Shown here: positions 1 through 10,139 of the stretch, piece after piece
Numbering within the stretch: position 1 is the first letter of the stretch
Layout: each line of letters starts with the position of its first letter
NCBI RefSeq assembly: GCF_000485595.1
Contig: NW_014577778.1
Span: forward strand, 103,153 to 163,094
Direction: 5' to 3'
DNA from: Priapulus caudatus
Taxonomy: Eukaryota > Priapulida > Priapulimorpha > Priapulimorphida > Priapulidae
Length of the DNA stretch: 59,942 nucleotides
Notes under the pieces: generated by a model
Databases searched by the model: none
What the model was told of the DNA's origin: nothing
What the model saw: only the letters and a program-made list of their open reading frames with translations
Made by a program: the position numbers and the translations under genes

Positions 1-47
1 CATTGTGGCGTGATAATTTTTGTGACATTGTTTGGGTTAGTATATAC

Positions 48-292
48 CTGTCAATGAAGTACAGAACATCAGCAAATGGATGCTTGCATCCGCTGTTCCC
101 AATCAGCAAAAGCGGCATGCTTGATGACAGGCTCATCTATGGGCAGCCTGGAAAGGGCATACTTGACATCATCTCCATAAAACGCCCTCACAGCCAAGAA
201 GAACATCTTAACCTGCACGGATGTGATGTCCCCAGCCTCAAGCAAACGGTTGATGGTTGTCCTTGTAGTGAATCCGATGTGGAGTTTGTCAT
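48..292 (-). pseudogene. hAT-like transposase exon fragment (partial, frameshifted)
   Basis: Read on the minus strand, this segment encodes a stretch clearly similar to the middle of the hAT-derived exon at 30083-30895: shared features include a DDKL/DKDL-hGaa block, an AVRAFY/EVRGFY block and a DEPVIKHA/SDPLIKHA block. It starts after a good splice acceptor (pyrimidine tract then CAG at 293-295) and stops at a possible donor (GTATAT beginning at 47). After the DWEQR block the frame runs into a stop, and the similarity (DVLYFIDRY) resumes in another frame, so there is a one-base lesion or a sequencing error near 85. The rest of the gene lies outside the window. It is a second, more diverged copy of the same family, with an intron the other copy lacks. 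Confidence 0.6.
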
Positions 293-392
293 CTGCAATT
301 AATAAAAGTGAACAATATATTTATCAACCATTTTCCTATTTCTGCACACAGCACACAGCTAGATGAATACTAATTTATTAAAAGAATAAATA

Positions 393-393
<1 letters not shown>

Positions 394-426
<33 letters not shown>

Positions 427-460
427 ACTATTACTACTACTTCTATTACTACTACTATTA
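394..460. repeat. (TTA)n / (TAC)n trinucleotide microsatellite
   Basis: About eleven TTA units, followed by degenerate ACT/TAC and TTA units. No gene is seen between 300 and 760. Confidence 0.9.
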
Positions 461-664
461 ATCATTACGTTACATGACTATACATACCAGATATACAGCT
501 GGTTCTCCCCTTTATTGTACTGGATATCTGTTACCCTGAGATCTTTCACGGGGCAGTCTAACAACATGGCAAGAGTCGGATCGATATAGGTTTGCTTGTT
601 TCTCGTCTCAGGCACGACGGTCCAATCAAATTACTCGGGCTTTGATTGCGCGGGAATTTTTTTT

Positions 665-735
665 TGCTGTGCGTGAGATATTGTAAGATCAGCGTGAGAG
701 CGTGAGATTTGGTCAAAATGCGTGAGTCTCACGGT
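665..735. repeat. cluster of CGTGAG motifs ending in a short palindrome
   Basis: The hexamer CGTGAG occurs four times within 65 bases, and the last copy forms a perfect 13-base palindrome (CGTGAGTCTCACG, 721-733). Such clustered subterminal motifs are common at the ends of DNA transposons. Assigning it to the BED-finger hAT remnant next door is only a guess. Confidence 0.4.
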
Positions 736-985
736 CAATGCCAGCTCTCGGCTTAGCTTAGTCACTCGATGGGTAATCGAGGTGGGAGCGAGTCCCAGTC
801 TATATAGCCTTTGTCCTTGCAGCCATTTCCATTACTAGGCAAGGTTCGCGAACGCGAAAATTTCGTCAGTCTTTCTGTGATTTCGCGTGACACAGCTCGG
901 TTACGAACAGAGACATTAATTTTTAAACACTGTTCACGTCCCAAATGTCTGCCCTCTGTGTCCCCCACTAAAATTGTGGACTGTT

Positions 986-1050
986 CGCTGGCAGCTATGG
1001 ATGCGTGCGCCGGCCTAAGCATTCGGCGCATGGATCCATAGCTGCCAGCG
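986..1050. repeat. long imperfect hairpin (about 28-bp arms, 8-base loop)
   Basis: Bases 986-1013 and 1022-1050 are reverse complements apart from a few mismatches; both arms begin CGCTGGCAGCTATGGAT when read inward. The loop is CCTAAGCA. It lies inside the BED-finger hAT remnant, where the transposase body should be, so it may be a small inserted element or the end of one. Confidence 0.65.
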
Positions 1051-1120
1051 CTGCATACTGTCGTAGGACGTTCCCGCGGTCGCGTGCGCCTTGCCGCGGA
1101 ACTGCGCGCAAGATCTGCGC

Positions 1121-1465
1121 TCAGCACTTCGGGTCAACACCTCCTTTCGGCAACGCTTCTCTAGTATCCCGTCTCATCTGGTTTTGAAGCGACGGGTGTT
1201 TTGTTTGGAGATGGCGTTTAAGCTTACTTGGGACCATAGCACTGTTGGATAGGTTTTCACCACACACCAAGCACAACAGAGTCCGTTTCATTGCATCTCC
1301 GGTGAAAGTAAATCCAAATGAAAGATAGCTTTTGCTGTATTGCCTTGCGCTAACTGTCTTTGCTTTCTTTTGACCTCCACTCATACTTGGGCCTTCACCT
1401 GGGTCCGTATTTTGTCCAGGGTCTAGTTCAGAGTTAGCATCTTTCCTTTTCAAAAACTTCTCCAT
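1121..1465 (-). pseudogene. N-terminus of a BED-finger hAT transposase (ZBED5/SCAND3-like), truncated
   Basis: The ATG at 1465 begins MEKFLKRK, a typical start for this hAT group. About 50 residues later comes a BED-type zinc finger: CLVCGE, then [15 protein letters not shown] and TKHP, which gives the C-x2-C ... H-x4-H ligands and the SKLKRHL signature. Family members continue for roughly 500 more residues with the RNase H-fold catalytic core and a C-terminal hAT dimerisation domain. Here the similarity ends within about 20 residues of the finger, and the frame closes at 1121. Only the DNA-binding end survives. The matching terminal repeat lies upstream at 1722-1763, so this is the 5' end of a mostly deleted element. 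Confidence 0.8.
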
Positions 1466-1721
1466 CACTGTCACTGTATAGTCTCGCTAGCCACAATGCC
1501 ACTGTCACCGCCACCTGTCACATCCATGCATCACTAATTCTCTTGTCTCAAAGTAATTAGCTACCTGCGGCCACCTACTGATATGGAAGAGTATTACATG
1601 GTTACTCTGCCGATCACTAGAGTCTAGACTACACAGCACGGTACATTATTTGCGGATAATAATAATTTTTTTTTCAATTTTTTTCCCAATTTTTTCCCAC
1701 GGTACACTAGACAATATCTCA

Positions 1722-1763
1722 CGGCACACTAGTGTGCCGCGGCACAGTGGTTGAAAAACACTG
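1722..1763 (-). repeat. hAT-type terminal inverted repeat
   Basis: Read on the minus strand, the end begins CAGTGTTTTTCAACCACTG and runs into the perfect palindrome CGGCACACTAGTGTGCCG (1722-1739). A CAGnG...TTCAACC start is typical of ZBED/Charlie-like hAT elements. The neighbouring 8 bases (CACTAGAG, 1764-1771) would be the target duplication. The other end was not found, so the duplication is unconfirmed. Confidence 0.6.
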
Positions 1764-1767
1764 CACT

Positions 1768-1800
1768 AGAGGTCGCGAGTTCGACTCTAGTAGAGGGCGG
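1768..1800 (+). repeat. tRNA B-box-like motif, possible SINE remnant
   Basis: GAGTTCGACTC resembles the Pol III internal B box (GGTTCGANTCC) and is preceded by GGTCGC. I see no convincing A box or tail, so this is a weak call. The rest of 1800-2004 shows no gene. Confidence 0.25.
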
Positions 1801-2004
1801 TCAGAACCGTGAAGCTTTTGCTCTTCACTTTCCGAGTGCGGCTGCTGTTCGCCGACATTGACCATAGTAACTACCTGCATCACTGTTAGAATTTCATCCT
1901 TAACAGTCTGCTAGAGGGCGCTATCGTGATGATGTTACACCATGTTTCTCTACCACTTTCTCACTCTACCACCAACCGTCAGCTTGAACGACTGTGGGTG
2001 AGTA

Positions 2005-2300
2005 TAAGGGCCCATTCACACCAGAGCTACGCTCATCACGATCGGCCCACGCTCCAAAAATTTGCCCGAGCGTGGCCAATTGGGCCCCAGCCGGGCCCAG
2101 CGCCGATACTACGATCTAATTACGTCGATACTACGATCTAAGTGCGTCTTTACACCGATCTCATTGCGCTCAACAAGCTTTCACCACGCTCAACACCATG
2201 CCCGCATCACGCTTGCAGTGCGCTCACTGCGTCATTATTGCGACCAATCAGATCGCATTGCGTTCGAACGACGCTTGCACTGCGCCTAGGCAATGCTCAC
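2005..2300 (+). repeat. Harbinger left terminal region (TIR with TAA target)
   Basis: After TAA (2005-2007) the sequence begins GGGCCCATTCACACCAGAGC, the classic form of a PIF/Harbinger terminal repeat with a 3-bp TWA target. Subterminal short repeats follow (ATACTACGATCTAA twice, 2105-2140, and many CGCT/GCGC motifs up to about 2300). The matching right end was not found beyond the truncated transposase, so the element has lost that side. Confidence 0.6.
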
Positions 2301-2496
2301 CGCACCTCAACTGTGCGCAAATCACGCTCTAGTCAGGCGCTGACTGCGCTGGCAACGATCAATAAATACCGCGCCGCGTTCTATACATTGTCATTCATTC
2401 TGCCGTGCTGTCAAGATTAACATCAAGATAATTAAGATCAACATTATCAACTTAAAATCAAGATTAACATCAAGATTATTTTCTACGGACACAACT

Positions 2497-2811
2497 ATGC
2501 CGCCAAAAGACAAGGGGAGAGGCCGTGGAAGGGGGAAAGGCCGAGCAAAGAAACCAAAGAGGTGCAGGAGTCCGTTATCTCCATCAAGTGTTGCCATGGA
2601 ATCAGAGCCTGAGCAGCCTCAAGAATCCCTGCCTCCAGCCACGCAGGCCCATGAGAGTGACGTAGACACCGACGCTGCGAGTGTCACCAGCAAGACCAGT
2701 GTAGTCAGAAAGGGTAGGAAGAATAAGTTCTACAGTTTCCTGACAGAGGAAGAGGAGCAGAGCATGGTGGATTGGCTGACAGAAACACTGTCTTCTACAA
2801 CAAGAAGATGA
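2497..2811 (+). pseudogene. Harbinger accessory MADF-domain protein, truncated
   Basis: The ATG at 2497 begins MPPKDKGRGRGRG, a basic nuclear-type N-terminus, followed by a Ser/Glu-rich linker. A MADF-like start then appears (SFLTEEEEQSMVDWL). In the same reading frame the protein ends quickly. One frame over, the MADF core continues as NTVFYNKKMKA before a stop, so a one-base shift has broken it. PIF/Harbinger elements encode a separate Myb/SANT or MADF DNA-binding protein next to the transposase. Here it is convergent with the transposase remnant that starts 30 bases downstream, with no room for the rest of the domain. Confidence 0.65.
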
Positions 2812-2840
2812 AGGCCACATAGACATGACGAAGAAAGAAT

Positions 2841-3240
2841 TTAAAATTCTAGACAGTCTTTCAATTCCGATTCGTTGTAGATTTGAGCGTCTGACTGTGA
2901 CCCGTATCCACCCACGTCTATCCACACAAACTTGTAGTCGGCATCCACCAAAGCCATAAGCACCACGGAAAAGAAGCCCTTATAGATATGATACAATAAG
3001 CCAGAGTTCCGTGGGCATCTGATGGCCACATGTTTTCCGTCGATGGCACCGCAGGCATGGGGCACATTCCATTTTTTCAGGAAATCTTCGGCAATGGCAT
3101 GCCATTCTTCTGGCATCGTAGGACACGAAATGACCTCCTCTTTGTGTTCTTCTACAATATGCAGGGAGACATGCTCAACCATGCACCCTTTTATCATCCA
3201 CACAGTCGTACACTGTACAACGCATATGCATACCTTACGT
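2841..3240 (-). pseudogene. PIF/Harbinger (HARBI1-like) transposase, C-terminal half
   Basis: The translation contains the HARBI1-family core: CPTMPEEW, WNVPHACGAIDGKHVAI (first catalytic Asp in AIDGKH), YKGFFSVVLMALVDADYKF, then VDVGGYGSQSDAQIYNESEL (second catalytic Asp region). The frame stops shortly after, so the third acidic residue is missing. The upstream similarity (TTVWMI) fades at about 3240, so the N-terminal helix-turn-helix half is also missing. The frame is open for 120 codons with few changes, which suggests a fairly young loss. Together with 2005-2811 it forms one internally deleted Harbinger element. Confidence 0.85.
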
Positions 3241-3249
3241 ATGTTGTAC

Positions 3250-4340
3250 TAGTGGTTGCTATATCTCTTAGAGCCAAACTCGATATCGTGCAGAGGTGGG
3301 TGGTTTGTAGAAGATGCCTTCCTCCACATCGTCGGCAGGGCACGGACGGGCATTGCCCCACCCCTTTCGACAACCCAGCGACCTGGCTAACATCGCTGCC
3401 GAATAGAGGCGTGACTCTCTACCCGGATCTGACACCTATAATGCCACTCGTGACGTCAGGAGGAAGCGTATCAGACTATCTGCACGACTTGTCTAAGAAA
3501 TGTAAACCAACTAATATCACACATCTTCCCGCAGCCTGGCAGTATATTACGTAAGTGTTAGGGTATTGTCTTGCAATACTTACTAAACATATGCTGACGT
3601 CACATACTGGTGAGTTACAGGCTGCACGGAATTACAGCGGACCGTGGCAGGTAACCTTTGATCTGGCCTGACTACCCAAGCGTAGCCTGAGAGGAGCAAG
3701 ACTCACCCGGGGCGATCTTTCTCTCAGCTTCCGGTGGCTTCTGTGGCAGAGTAGATGACACTAGAGGAGGCTCGACGGCGGCTCGTTGGAGCGGCGGTCA
3801 GCACAGGGCTTGCCAAGATCACACCTCTCGTAGCCTATCGGTCCTCCGTGGGCCTGCCGGAAAGGCGTATACGGGCCAGACTACGGCATGATGCATTGTC
3901 AGGGATCCCCTCGTCCTCATCTACGTCGCAAGTCTCACTCACGATCCTCAGCCGCACGTAACTCTGACGATATAGGCTGGTTGCCACGTCGATTTTCTCA
4001 GCGGCCCTCGTCTCTTGAAGATGTGTTCTACCGGAGGTATGACGGCTGGCCTTAGCCTAGCGGACATGGCTTCGGCACACTATCTCCTACGTAAGGCTTA
4101 AGATCGTCGACGGTTACAACACTCGGCGGATCACTCTCGGGCTTGTACCCAGCGAAGCGTCCCTCTCTCATTTACGACTAGGAGCGGACCTTGCCAAGGT
4201 GTTGTGTATCTGTGCCTGGTTGAGGAGCAATGCCCCGACTTTTCCCTGCCTCTCGGCTTATATAGTCAGGCACGACCGCGAACTACGCATGCGCCACGCA
4301 GGCGCCGTATATACCCACGCATGCGTTGTTTACAAAGACA
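3250..4340. other. unique sequence, no gene recognised; possible LTR-like promoter near 4258
   Basis: GC-richer than its surroundings, with no coding similarity. A TATA-like TTATATAG sits at 4258-4265, just before an NRF-1-like CGCATGCGC (4287-4295) and the tandem array. An AATAAA occurs about 0.8 kb downstream at 5041. The layout could be a solo LTR, but no TG...CA ends or target duplication were found. Confidence 0.3.
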
Positions 4341-4775
4341 GACATTTGTCGCAATTCAATTACTGTCATAGCATCTCGACACAGCGCTCTTTGTAATTCA
4401 ATTACCGTCATAACGTCGACATATTAACGTCGTCATATCGTCGACACAGTGCCCTTTGTAATTCAATCACTGTCATAGCATCGACATTTGTCGTAATTCA
4501 ATTACTGTCATAGCATCTCGACACAGCGCTCTTTGTAATTCAATTACCGTCATAACGTCGGCATATTAACGTCGTCATATCATCGACACTGACAGCGCCC
4601 TTTGTGATTCAATCTCTGTCATAGCATCGACATTTGTCATAATTCAATTACTGTCATAGCATCTCGACACAGCGCTCTTTGTAATTCAATTACCGTCATA
4701 ACGTCGGCATTTTAACGTCGTCATATCATCGACACAGTGCCCTTTGTATTTTGGCATATTAACGTTGGCATATCA
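4341..4775. repeat. tandem repeat, 142-146 bp unit, three copies plus a partial fourth
   Basis: Units start with GACATTTGTC at 4341, 4483 and 4629. Each holds three shorter cognate blocks (AATTCAAT, TGTCATAGCATC, GTCGTCATATC), so the array itself seems to have grown from a sub-repeat of about 50 bases. Confidence 0.9.
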
Positions 4776-5205
4776 TCGACACAGTGCCTCTTGTAAGAGT
4801 TACTGTTGGGCAGCAGACTGTTGTTGTAATAAAACAACATCAGCTTTATTGCAAGTCTGTGAGCCAATGGTAATAACAAGAGTTACTGTTGGCCAAGCGA
4901 CTGTTTCTTTTATAGTTGTTCGGCCAACTGTAACAAGATTATTACTGTTTGACCAAAGTGTTGGCTATTGGTTTTCTAAAACGTTTAAGCCATGTGCTGG
5001 CTTTCGGTTTTTCAACCTCTTTATTGTACATTTATTATAAAATAAAGACGGGAGTTTTATTTCAGTTTCCCGAGCCGGTATTTTTATTAAACATTTTTAT
5101 TTAACACAACGTTTTATCAACTGAAATATCACAACATGGTTATCAAACACAACAATAAATCGCAGTTCAAAATAATATAGCAGTCCAAATATGCACAATG
5201 TGCAA
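4776..5205. other. AT-rich intergenic, polyadenylation-like signal
   Basis: GAGTTACTGTTGG occurs twice (4796 and 4879), and an AATAAA lies at 5041. No coding region recognised. Confidence 0.3.
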
Positions 5206-6063
5206 TGTTCACATTGAAAATCCACCACCTTCACCACTGGAGATCGACCACGCACAGAAGGGTTTACCGGGATCATCAGAGGTTGTGGGAGAGTTGTTCG
5301 GCGTGCTCTGAGGTGTATGAGGCACGACGAGCTGAGCTGTGTTGGACCCTGCAGACGGAAGGTAGGTGTCCCATGCCGAGGTTGATGACGAGGGAACTAC
5401 AGGCAGCCCCTGTTGTGCAACAACAGGGGCCGGATGAAGTGGACCCAACAGAGCCGTGAAGGTCTGTGGCTGCTGCGGGGGTTGCTGGGGTTGCTGGAAG
5501 TGCTGCCGTGGAGTCGGAGGAGGAAGATGAGGAGGAGGAAGCTGGCGTGGAGGCATCGAGCGCGACCTCTCTATCGCGTTAATCGTCAGGTCCAGAGCGT
5601 CGCGGTAGAACCCGTTGAGCAAACGTTCATCAATCTGCATCCCCAATCTGCCCAGGAAGCTCCCGAATTGCGCCATAGCAGTCTGCTGGTCGGCATCCAG
5701 CATAGTTGCTATTCTTTCCTGGATCTTGCCAGATTCGACCTGCTTTTACAGCTTTTTAAGTATGTTGGCCCCCTCGTCATCATCGCTGATGCTGAGAGGT
5801 TGGGTGATGGTTGAAGTCGGTGTAGTCTTTCTTGTAGATTTCCCCTTCTCCTTTCCCTCTTTCGTCATCACTGGTATGGTTTCCGGATCTGGGCTGGCTG
5901 GCATGTTGAAGTGCATCGAGTACTCCAACTCTGAACCGCTATCGTGCTGGGAGCTGGCGGTGGCGACGGACGACTGGATTTGGGACTGCAACTGTGAGGA
6001 GACAAAAAAGAGAGAACACAAATTAAGTATATTGTTGGAAAGAAAGGTAAGTACAAGATAACA

Positions 6064-6129
6064 ATAGTACATACATACATACATACATACATACATACAT
6101 ACATACCTATATACATACATACATACATA
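6064..6129. repeat. (TACA)n microsatellite
   Basis: About fifteen TACA units with one interruption near 6106, inside an intron or degenerate part of the MADF gene. Confidence 0.95.
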
Positions 6130-6276
6130 TATTATTTTCAAAACATAGTAATTATATACAAAGGAATTTAAATTAATACTCACACTCATTCCTGTTCGCC
6201 TCGCATCCGAGCGATGTGTTCTTTGAGGAAACCGAAGTTGGAGAGGAGAAATGATCCCGCTCTGTTTTCCTCCTTC

Positions 6277-6330
6277 ACCCCCCCCCCCCGCCCCCCCCCC
6301 CGCCCCCTGGGCCCGCCCCCCGCCCCCGGC
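6277..6330. repeat. poly-C runs; G-quadruplex-capable on the minus strand
   Basis: C10, C10 and further runs of C4-C7 within 54 bases. On the minus strand they encode the Gly/Arg-rich segment of the MADF gene. Run lengths are prone to sequencing error. Confidence 0.8.
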
Positions 6331-6839
6331 CGGTACAAGGCCCCCTCCGCCGACCCAGACTTGGTTGCCGTCAGCTTCCCACGAAAGTACGAACGCTCTC
6401 GTACCAGATGCGCAGCAAGTCCGACTCCACGCCCATCTCCCCCGCCTTGTCATCCCACAGCTTCTGCTTCTTCCCCGAGTCCTTGTACAACTTCAGACCC
6501 TTGGTGTATATTTCAGGGTGGCTCCTGATTCATTCTGCGAGATCCACCTGCTCATCGGCTAGCACCAAGGCCTTCTTCTTGGGCCGCTTGGACCAGGGGG
6601 CTGGCAGGGAGTCTGTCTCGCCTGAGGGTACGCCGGTGGTTGCTGGAGGCTCATCCTCATTTTCTGAAACTCCGGAGTATGGATGCAATCTTCTGATTCA
6701 GGCTCTGGTTCAATCACTTTTTTTTGGGCAACAGTAATAACTTTCAAGACAGGTTTCTTCTTTCGTGGAGGCATATCTGCAAAATAATAATCAAAGTCAA
6801 ATACTAGATTCCCTAAATGCCCCTGTATTTATAGCCAAA

Positions 6840-7060
6840 ATGCTTCTGTCTGGGGCAGTCCGTAGGTCATCCAGGGGAGGTCCGTAGCGGTTCGAGGCAG
6901 TCCGGGGCGGTCCGGGGCGGGCCGTAGTGACTCCGTGCTGGGTCTGGCCTCATCTGGGCTCAATCCAGGATGGTCCGTGGCGCTGCCGTGCTGGTCCGGG
7001 GTCATCCGTAGTCGTTCCGTGTTCATCCGTAGTGCTACAGTGCTGGTCCGGCTCGATCCG
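6840..7060. repeat. dense GTCCG/TCCGTAG subterminal repeats
   Basis: At least ten copies of GGTCCG, TCCGTAG or GGTCCGGGG in 220 bases, immediately upstream of the MADF gene. This looks like the subterminal motif field of a Harbinger-type element, but no clean terminal repeat or TWA duplication was found. A G11 run lies at about 7306-7316. Confidence 0.5.
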
Positions 7061-8390
7061 GCCTGATGATGCTTTTTTTCGACCGTCTCGTAATTTTTTC
7101 ACCCGGATCGCCACGCATTATAAATTTTACGGTCCGGGGAGATCCTGCCCCATCCGCGGTAATCCGTGAACAGTCCGGCCCCAGTGTGACTGACGCTTTA
7201 GTCAACAATGCCAGACAACGGACGGCACGGGACAGACAGTGACACAATACAACACGGCGCACCTTATGACGCGGGGCTACTCGTGAGATATTACTTTAAC
7301 GTCTAGGGGGGGGGGGCTAGGCAGCCGGCCGACGGTACACTCGTACGGCCACTCACACAAGGGGCGCACTCACGCCCGATGCGTCTAAGGCTGCTACTCG
7401 AGGGGGATATTGAATACGTCTGTTGACGTCTATTAAGTCACTATTAATACTGCTATTGCCATTATTACTCTTACTGTTATCGCTATTAATGTAACCGTGA
7501 ACTAAGCCCAGACGGTGTGCCGAAACAGCTCGCTGTACTCACTCTCTAGTCTCTGGTCCTCGCTCGGTCTCTCTCTCGCTCGGACCGTCGGATGCACTCG
7601 GCACTCGCCGAACAGCCGCTCGCACGCTGCGCGCTCGACTCCCCAACTCCTCTAAAAGTCCTAACTTGCACTTCTGAACTCTCCGCTCGATATACGCTCG
7701 CTCGCACCGCTTCCACAACAAAACCGCTAACACACGCTGTTTGCACACGGCTCCCGCTGCCCAGCTGTTTTCTACACTAGCGCCGCTTCCCGCCACTAGA
7801 GGGTGTTACAATCGCGACTAATGGCAGCCCCCATAGGATCCGGCGGTGAGTGAGTAATTGCTGCAATACGCTACAAAACACACACGAAACACACAGAAAG
7901 ACATTACAAACATAGAACCGATTACAAACACAGAACATTTAGTCCCCCCCAACGGGCAAGCTCAATCCCTGCAAGCACAGGGCCCGTGGCAACCAGTACC
8001 ACCACCACATATGCATTCTCGCATGCATGCGCAGGTATGCATATATACATGAATTAACCCTAAATTAACCTTTACTGCAAATTCAAAGCAATGATAGCAT
8101 TCGATACCATTCCAATGCCAGACTATTCCATATCGTGAGTATTACTATTAATTTATAAATATTGAATGGTCGTTTTCTTCCCAATAATGGCACATGTTTT
8201 GAATGTATTTATGTATTTGCATTGACTTGTACATGTATGAAGACAGACTGTTTTGTTATAAACTTACCACTGTCAACACCAACTAGCTCTTCTGGCATTT
8301 GCTAACCTTGTTCTTCAATTGCTGATCGGCCTGAAATTTAAAAAGCAGAGCTTGGATATCATTCAAACACCAGCGTTCCATCACACGACA
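7061..8390. other. no gene recognised; local duplication of a 70-bp segment
   Basis: 7540-7790 is rich in CTCG/CGCTCG motifs. 8157-8225 (ATTGAATGGTCGTTTTCTTC...) and 8399-8470 (TTTAATGGTCGTTTACTTCC...) are diverged copies of each other; the second one overlaps the end of the next gene. A splice-donor-like GTAAGT on the minus strand lies at about 8263-8268. Confidence 0.3.
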
Positions 8391-8399
8391 ATAACATAC

Positions 8400-9336
8400 A
8401 TATTTAATGGTCGTTTACTTCCTACTATTGACATATGTTTTGCATATCCATGCATGAGCAGTAAAGATTGTTGCTTGCTTGTGGGACCAGTGCCCCGACT
8501 GGATTTCATTTTGGTGTACCAAAGAAGCGTTCCCAGAAAAGTCCACTTGTACCAGGACATTGACACCATCTACAGAATGTTGCCATCTTCAGCCTATCAA
8601 AGTGGGAAGCTTGCTTGCACTTGATGTACACATGGATCAAAAACCCCTTCACTTGGGATTTGAGCTCAGCAAATACCTCTTTCACTGTAGCCAGGATTTC
8701 TACTTTTTCTACCCCACTATCGTTTTGCCATTGGTGGTACTTGATGATGTCATCTGCATGTTCATGATTGGGTGCAAACGGGTCGATTTTGTCCTTGCAA
8801 TCAGAACACTCCATGGCCATGCACTCTGTACACCCAGTGTCACACACTATTTGTTCAGTAAAGGACGAGACATCAGTTGGTAAGCCTGTGTGCTCATGGA
8901 GGGCAGTCAACAGAAGTCGCAAGGTCGCATGATGAAGAAACAGAAGTCGCTCATGATAGGTGCATACACAGACGTTGTGGGGAATTTTATCATACAGCTT
9001 CACATATTTCGGCCGGAGCTCACAGCATTTGCTCAGACTGATAAATAATGTCTCCGTGTTCTTTGCTGAAGAGGGTGTATGCCTCTCGGAGAGACATCAT
9101 CAAGTACCTTGGTGAATAACTTTCACTTTCTCCCCTTTCTCATTTCTCATTCGAATAATCACACGATCTTTTCTGCCGGGAGCTTGCCAAGAAATATTAT
9201 CTTTCAAGAAGAAAGATGTCACTTTCTTCACAGTTTGAGGGTCTAATCCTGGTCTGCCCTTATTTTTAGCTGGGAAAATACTCCAAATTTGTAGAATACT
9301 CCATAATGAAGAGAAGTTAATACTTAGCTGTGCCAT
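8400..9336 (-). pseudogene. transposase-like gene of an unassigned animal family (Cys-rich, QVDFSxN motif), broken
   Basis: The ATG at 9336 begins MAQLSINF. The order is: a basic segment with GRPGLDP and SWQAPGRKDRVIIR; a frameshift near 9020; ELRPKYVKLYDKIPHNVCVC and TYHERLL; a Cys cluster (CDTGCTECMAMECSDCKDK); KYHQWQ; KQASHFDRLK; then, after another frameshift near 8560, VLVQVDFSGN and QNEIQSGHWSHKQATIFTAH. The last block has the look of a DDE/RNase H-fold core (Asp in QVDFS, Glu in NEIQS). I recognise this arrangement from uncharacterised repetitive proteins of marine invertebrates but cannot name the superfamily. Terminal-repeat-like motifs lie upstream at 9381-9615. Two frameshifts make it a pseudogene. 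Confidence 0.6.
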
Positions 9337-9380
9337 GTCTGATTAAAATGAAATTGTAGGAGTTACTGGAGTGACAATAT

Positions 9381-9615
9381 GGTGTCGGACGTACACTGTG
9401 TGTAACTTTGCTACGTAACTAAGTACTTGTTTGTAACCTAACTAAGTGTACGTCCCACACCACAATATCTCATTTTTGACAAACCATACAAGTGACCTTT
9501 GATGATGCTTACATTGCCTATGACAAAATGTACATTGCATCTTAAGTGATGTTTTATCTCGCTTCAGAAGTAATGTGAATATTAAAAAATGTATGTTTAC
9601 GGTGTCGGACGTACA
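9381..9615. repeat. GGTGTCGGACGTACA motifs in direct and inverted orientation
   Basis: GGTGTCGGACGTACA occurs at 9381 and 9601 on +, and a near copy occurs inverted at 9446-9462. These could be terminal repeats of the neighbouring transposase-like gene or of a short element at 9381-9462. Confidence 0.6.
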
Positions 9616-9619
9616 TCAC

Positions 9620-10135
9620 CAAAGTGGTCGAATTTGGGAAAGCTGTCATGAAAAGAAGAAAGAGACCAGGAGTTTTCTTTGATTAATAATTAAAAAGTGT
9701 ACCTGTGAACCTTATTGGTAAGATATTAGTGTTGTGTAGTTTTAAATTCTTCATGCTATAAATCAAAAATATATTTTGGTTAATTTTTAAACTCAAAATG
9801 AGGGGAAAATTAGCCTCTGACTTCAATACCCATAATTCTTAGAATACGCATAACAAAATGAATTCAACAAAATTCCATGAAAATATAGTCTATGAGGATT
9901 GATAAGGTACCTTACTTGCAGTGCTTTGACGATTTTGAAATTTTGACCTTGAGGTTTACTATTTTACGGAATTGCCCCTATACAAATAACCAAATGATAA
10001 CTCGTTATCACGAGCTGCCTGTCTTATAGATATACCTTCTCACGAATGGCAAATAGGGCCCTCCGAACTCATGGGCCCTTGCCTGGCGTTCCTGGCCTCA
10101 CAGCAGTGGTAGCGTTCGAAAAGGTAACACCAGGC
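9620..10135. other. AT-rich, nothing recognised
   Basis: No open frame or repeat of note. Confidence 0.3.
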
Positions 10136-10139
10136 TCAT

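Larger units (their letters stand above)
5209..6774 (-). pseudogene. MADF-BESS-like DNA-binding protein gene (TE accessory or transcription-factor type), broken
   Basis: The ATG at 6774 begins MPPRKKKPVLKV, a basic N-terminus. A MADF-type domain lies at about 6345-6600: a block reading KKKALVLADEQVDLAE, a stop codon, then IRSHPEIYTKGLKLYK, KQKLWDD and LLRIWYESVRTFVGK, followed by a frameshift. A Gly/Arg-rich stretch from the poly-C tract comes next. The C-terminal part (5209-5703) has a BESS-like segment (QFGSFLGRLGMQIDERLL) and a Pro/Gln-rich tail. MADF-BESS proteins bind DNA through MADF and self-associate through BESS; in animals they are either regulators or accessory proteins of Harbinger elements. 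The stop and frameshifts make it a pseudogene. No transposase of its own is visible nearby. Confidence 0.6.

Noticed and set aside
762-1127. Minus-strand ORF of 121 codons next to the BED finger
   Set aside because: Arg/Ser-rich, runs through the 986-1050 hairpin, and has no similarity to the hAT core it would have to encode.
1613-1620. CACTAGAG as the second target duplication of the hAT end at 1763
   Set aside because: It lies inside the same side of the element without a terminal repeat next to it, so it looks like coincidence.
4120-4160. Resemblance to the start of 5.8S rRNA (CGGCGGATCACTC)
   Set aside because: The similarity covers about 15 bases, the rest of 5.8S does not follow, and the neighbouring sequence is not ITS or 28S.
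4341-4775. Possible CRISPR array
   Set aside because: Units are contiguous copies of each other without spacers.
5868-6128. Minus-strand ORF rich in Met-Tyr-Val-Cys
   Set aside because: Translation of the TACA microsatellite.
6214-6562. Plus-strand proline-rich ORFs
   Set aside because: Antisense to the MADF gene; they arise from poly-C runs.
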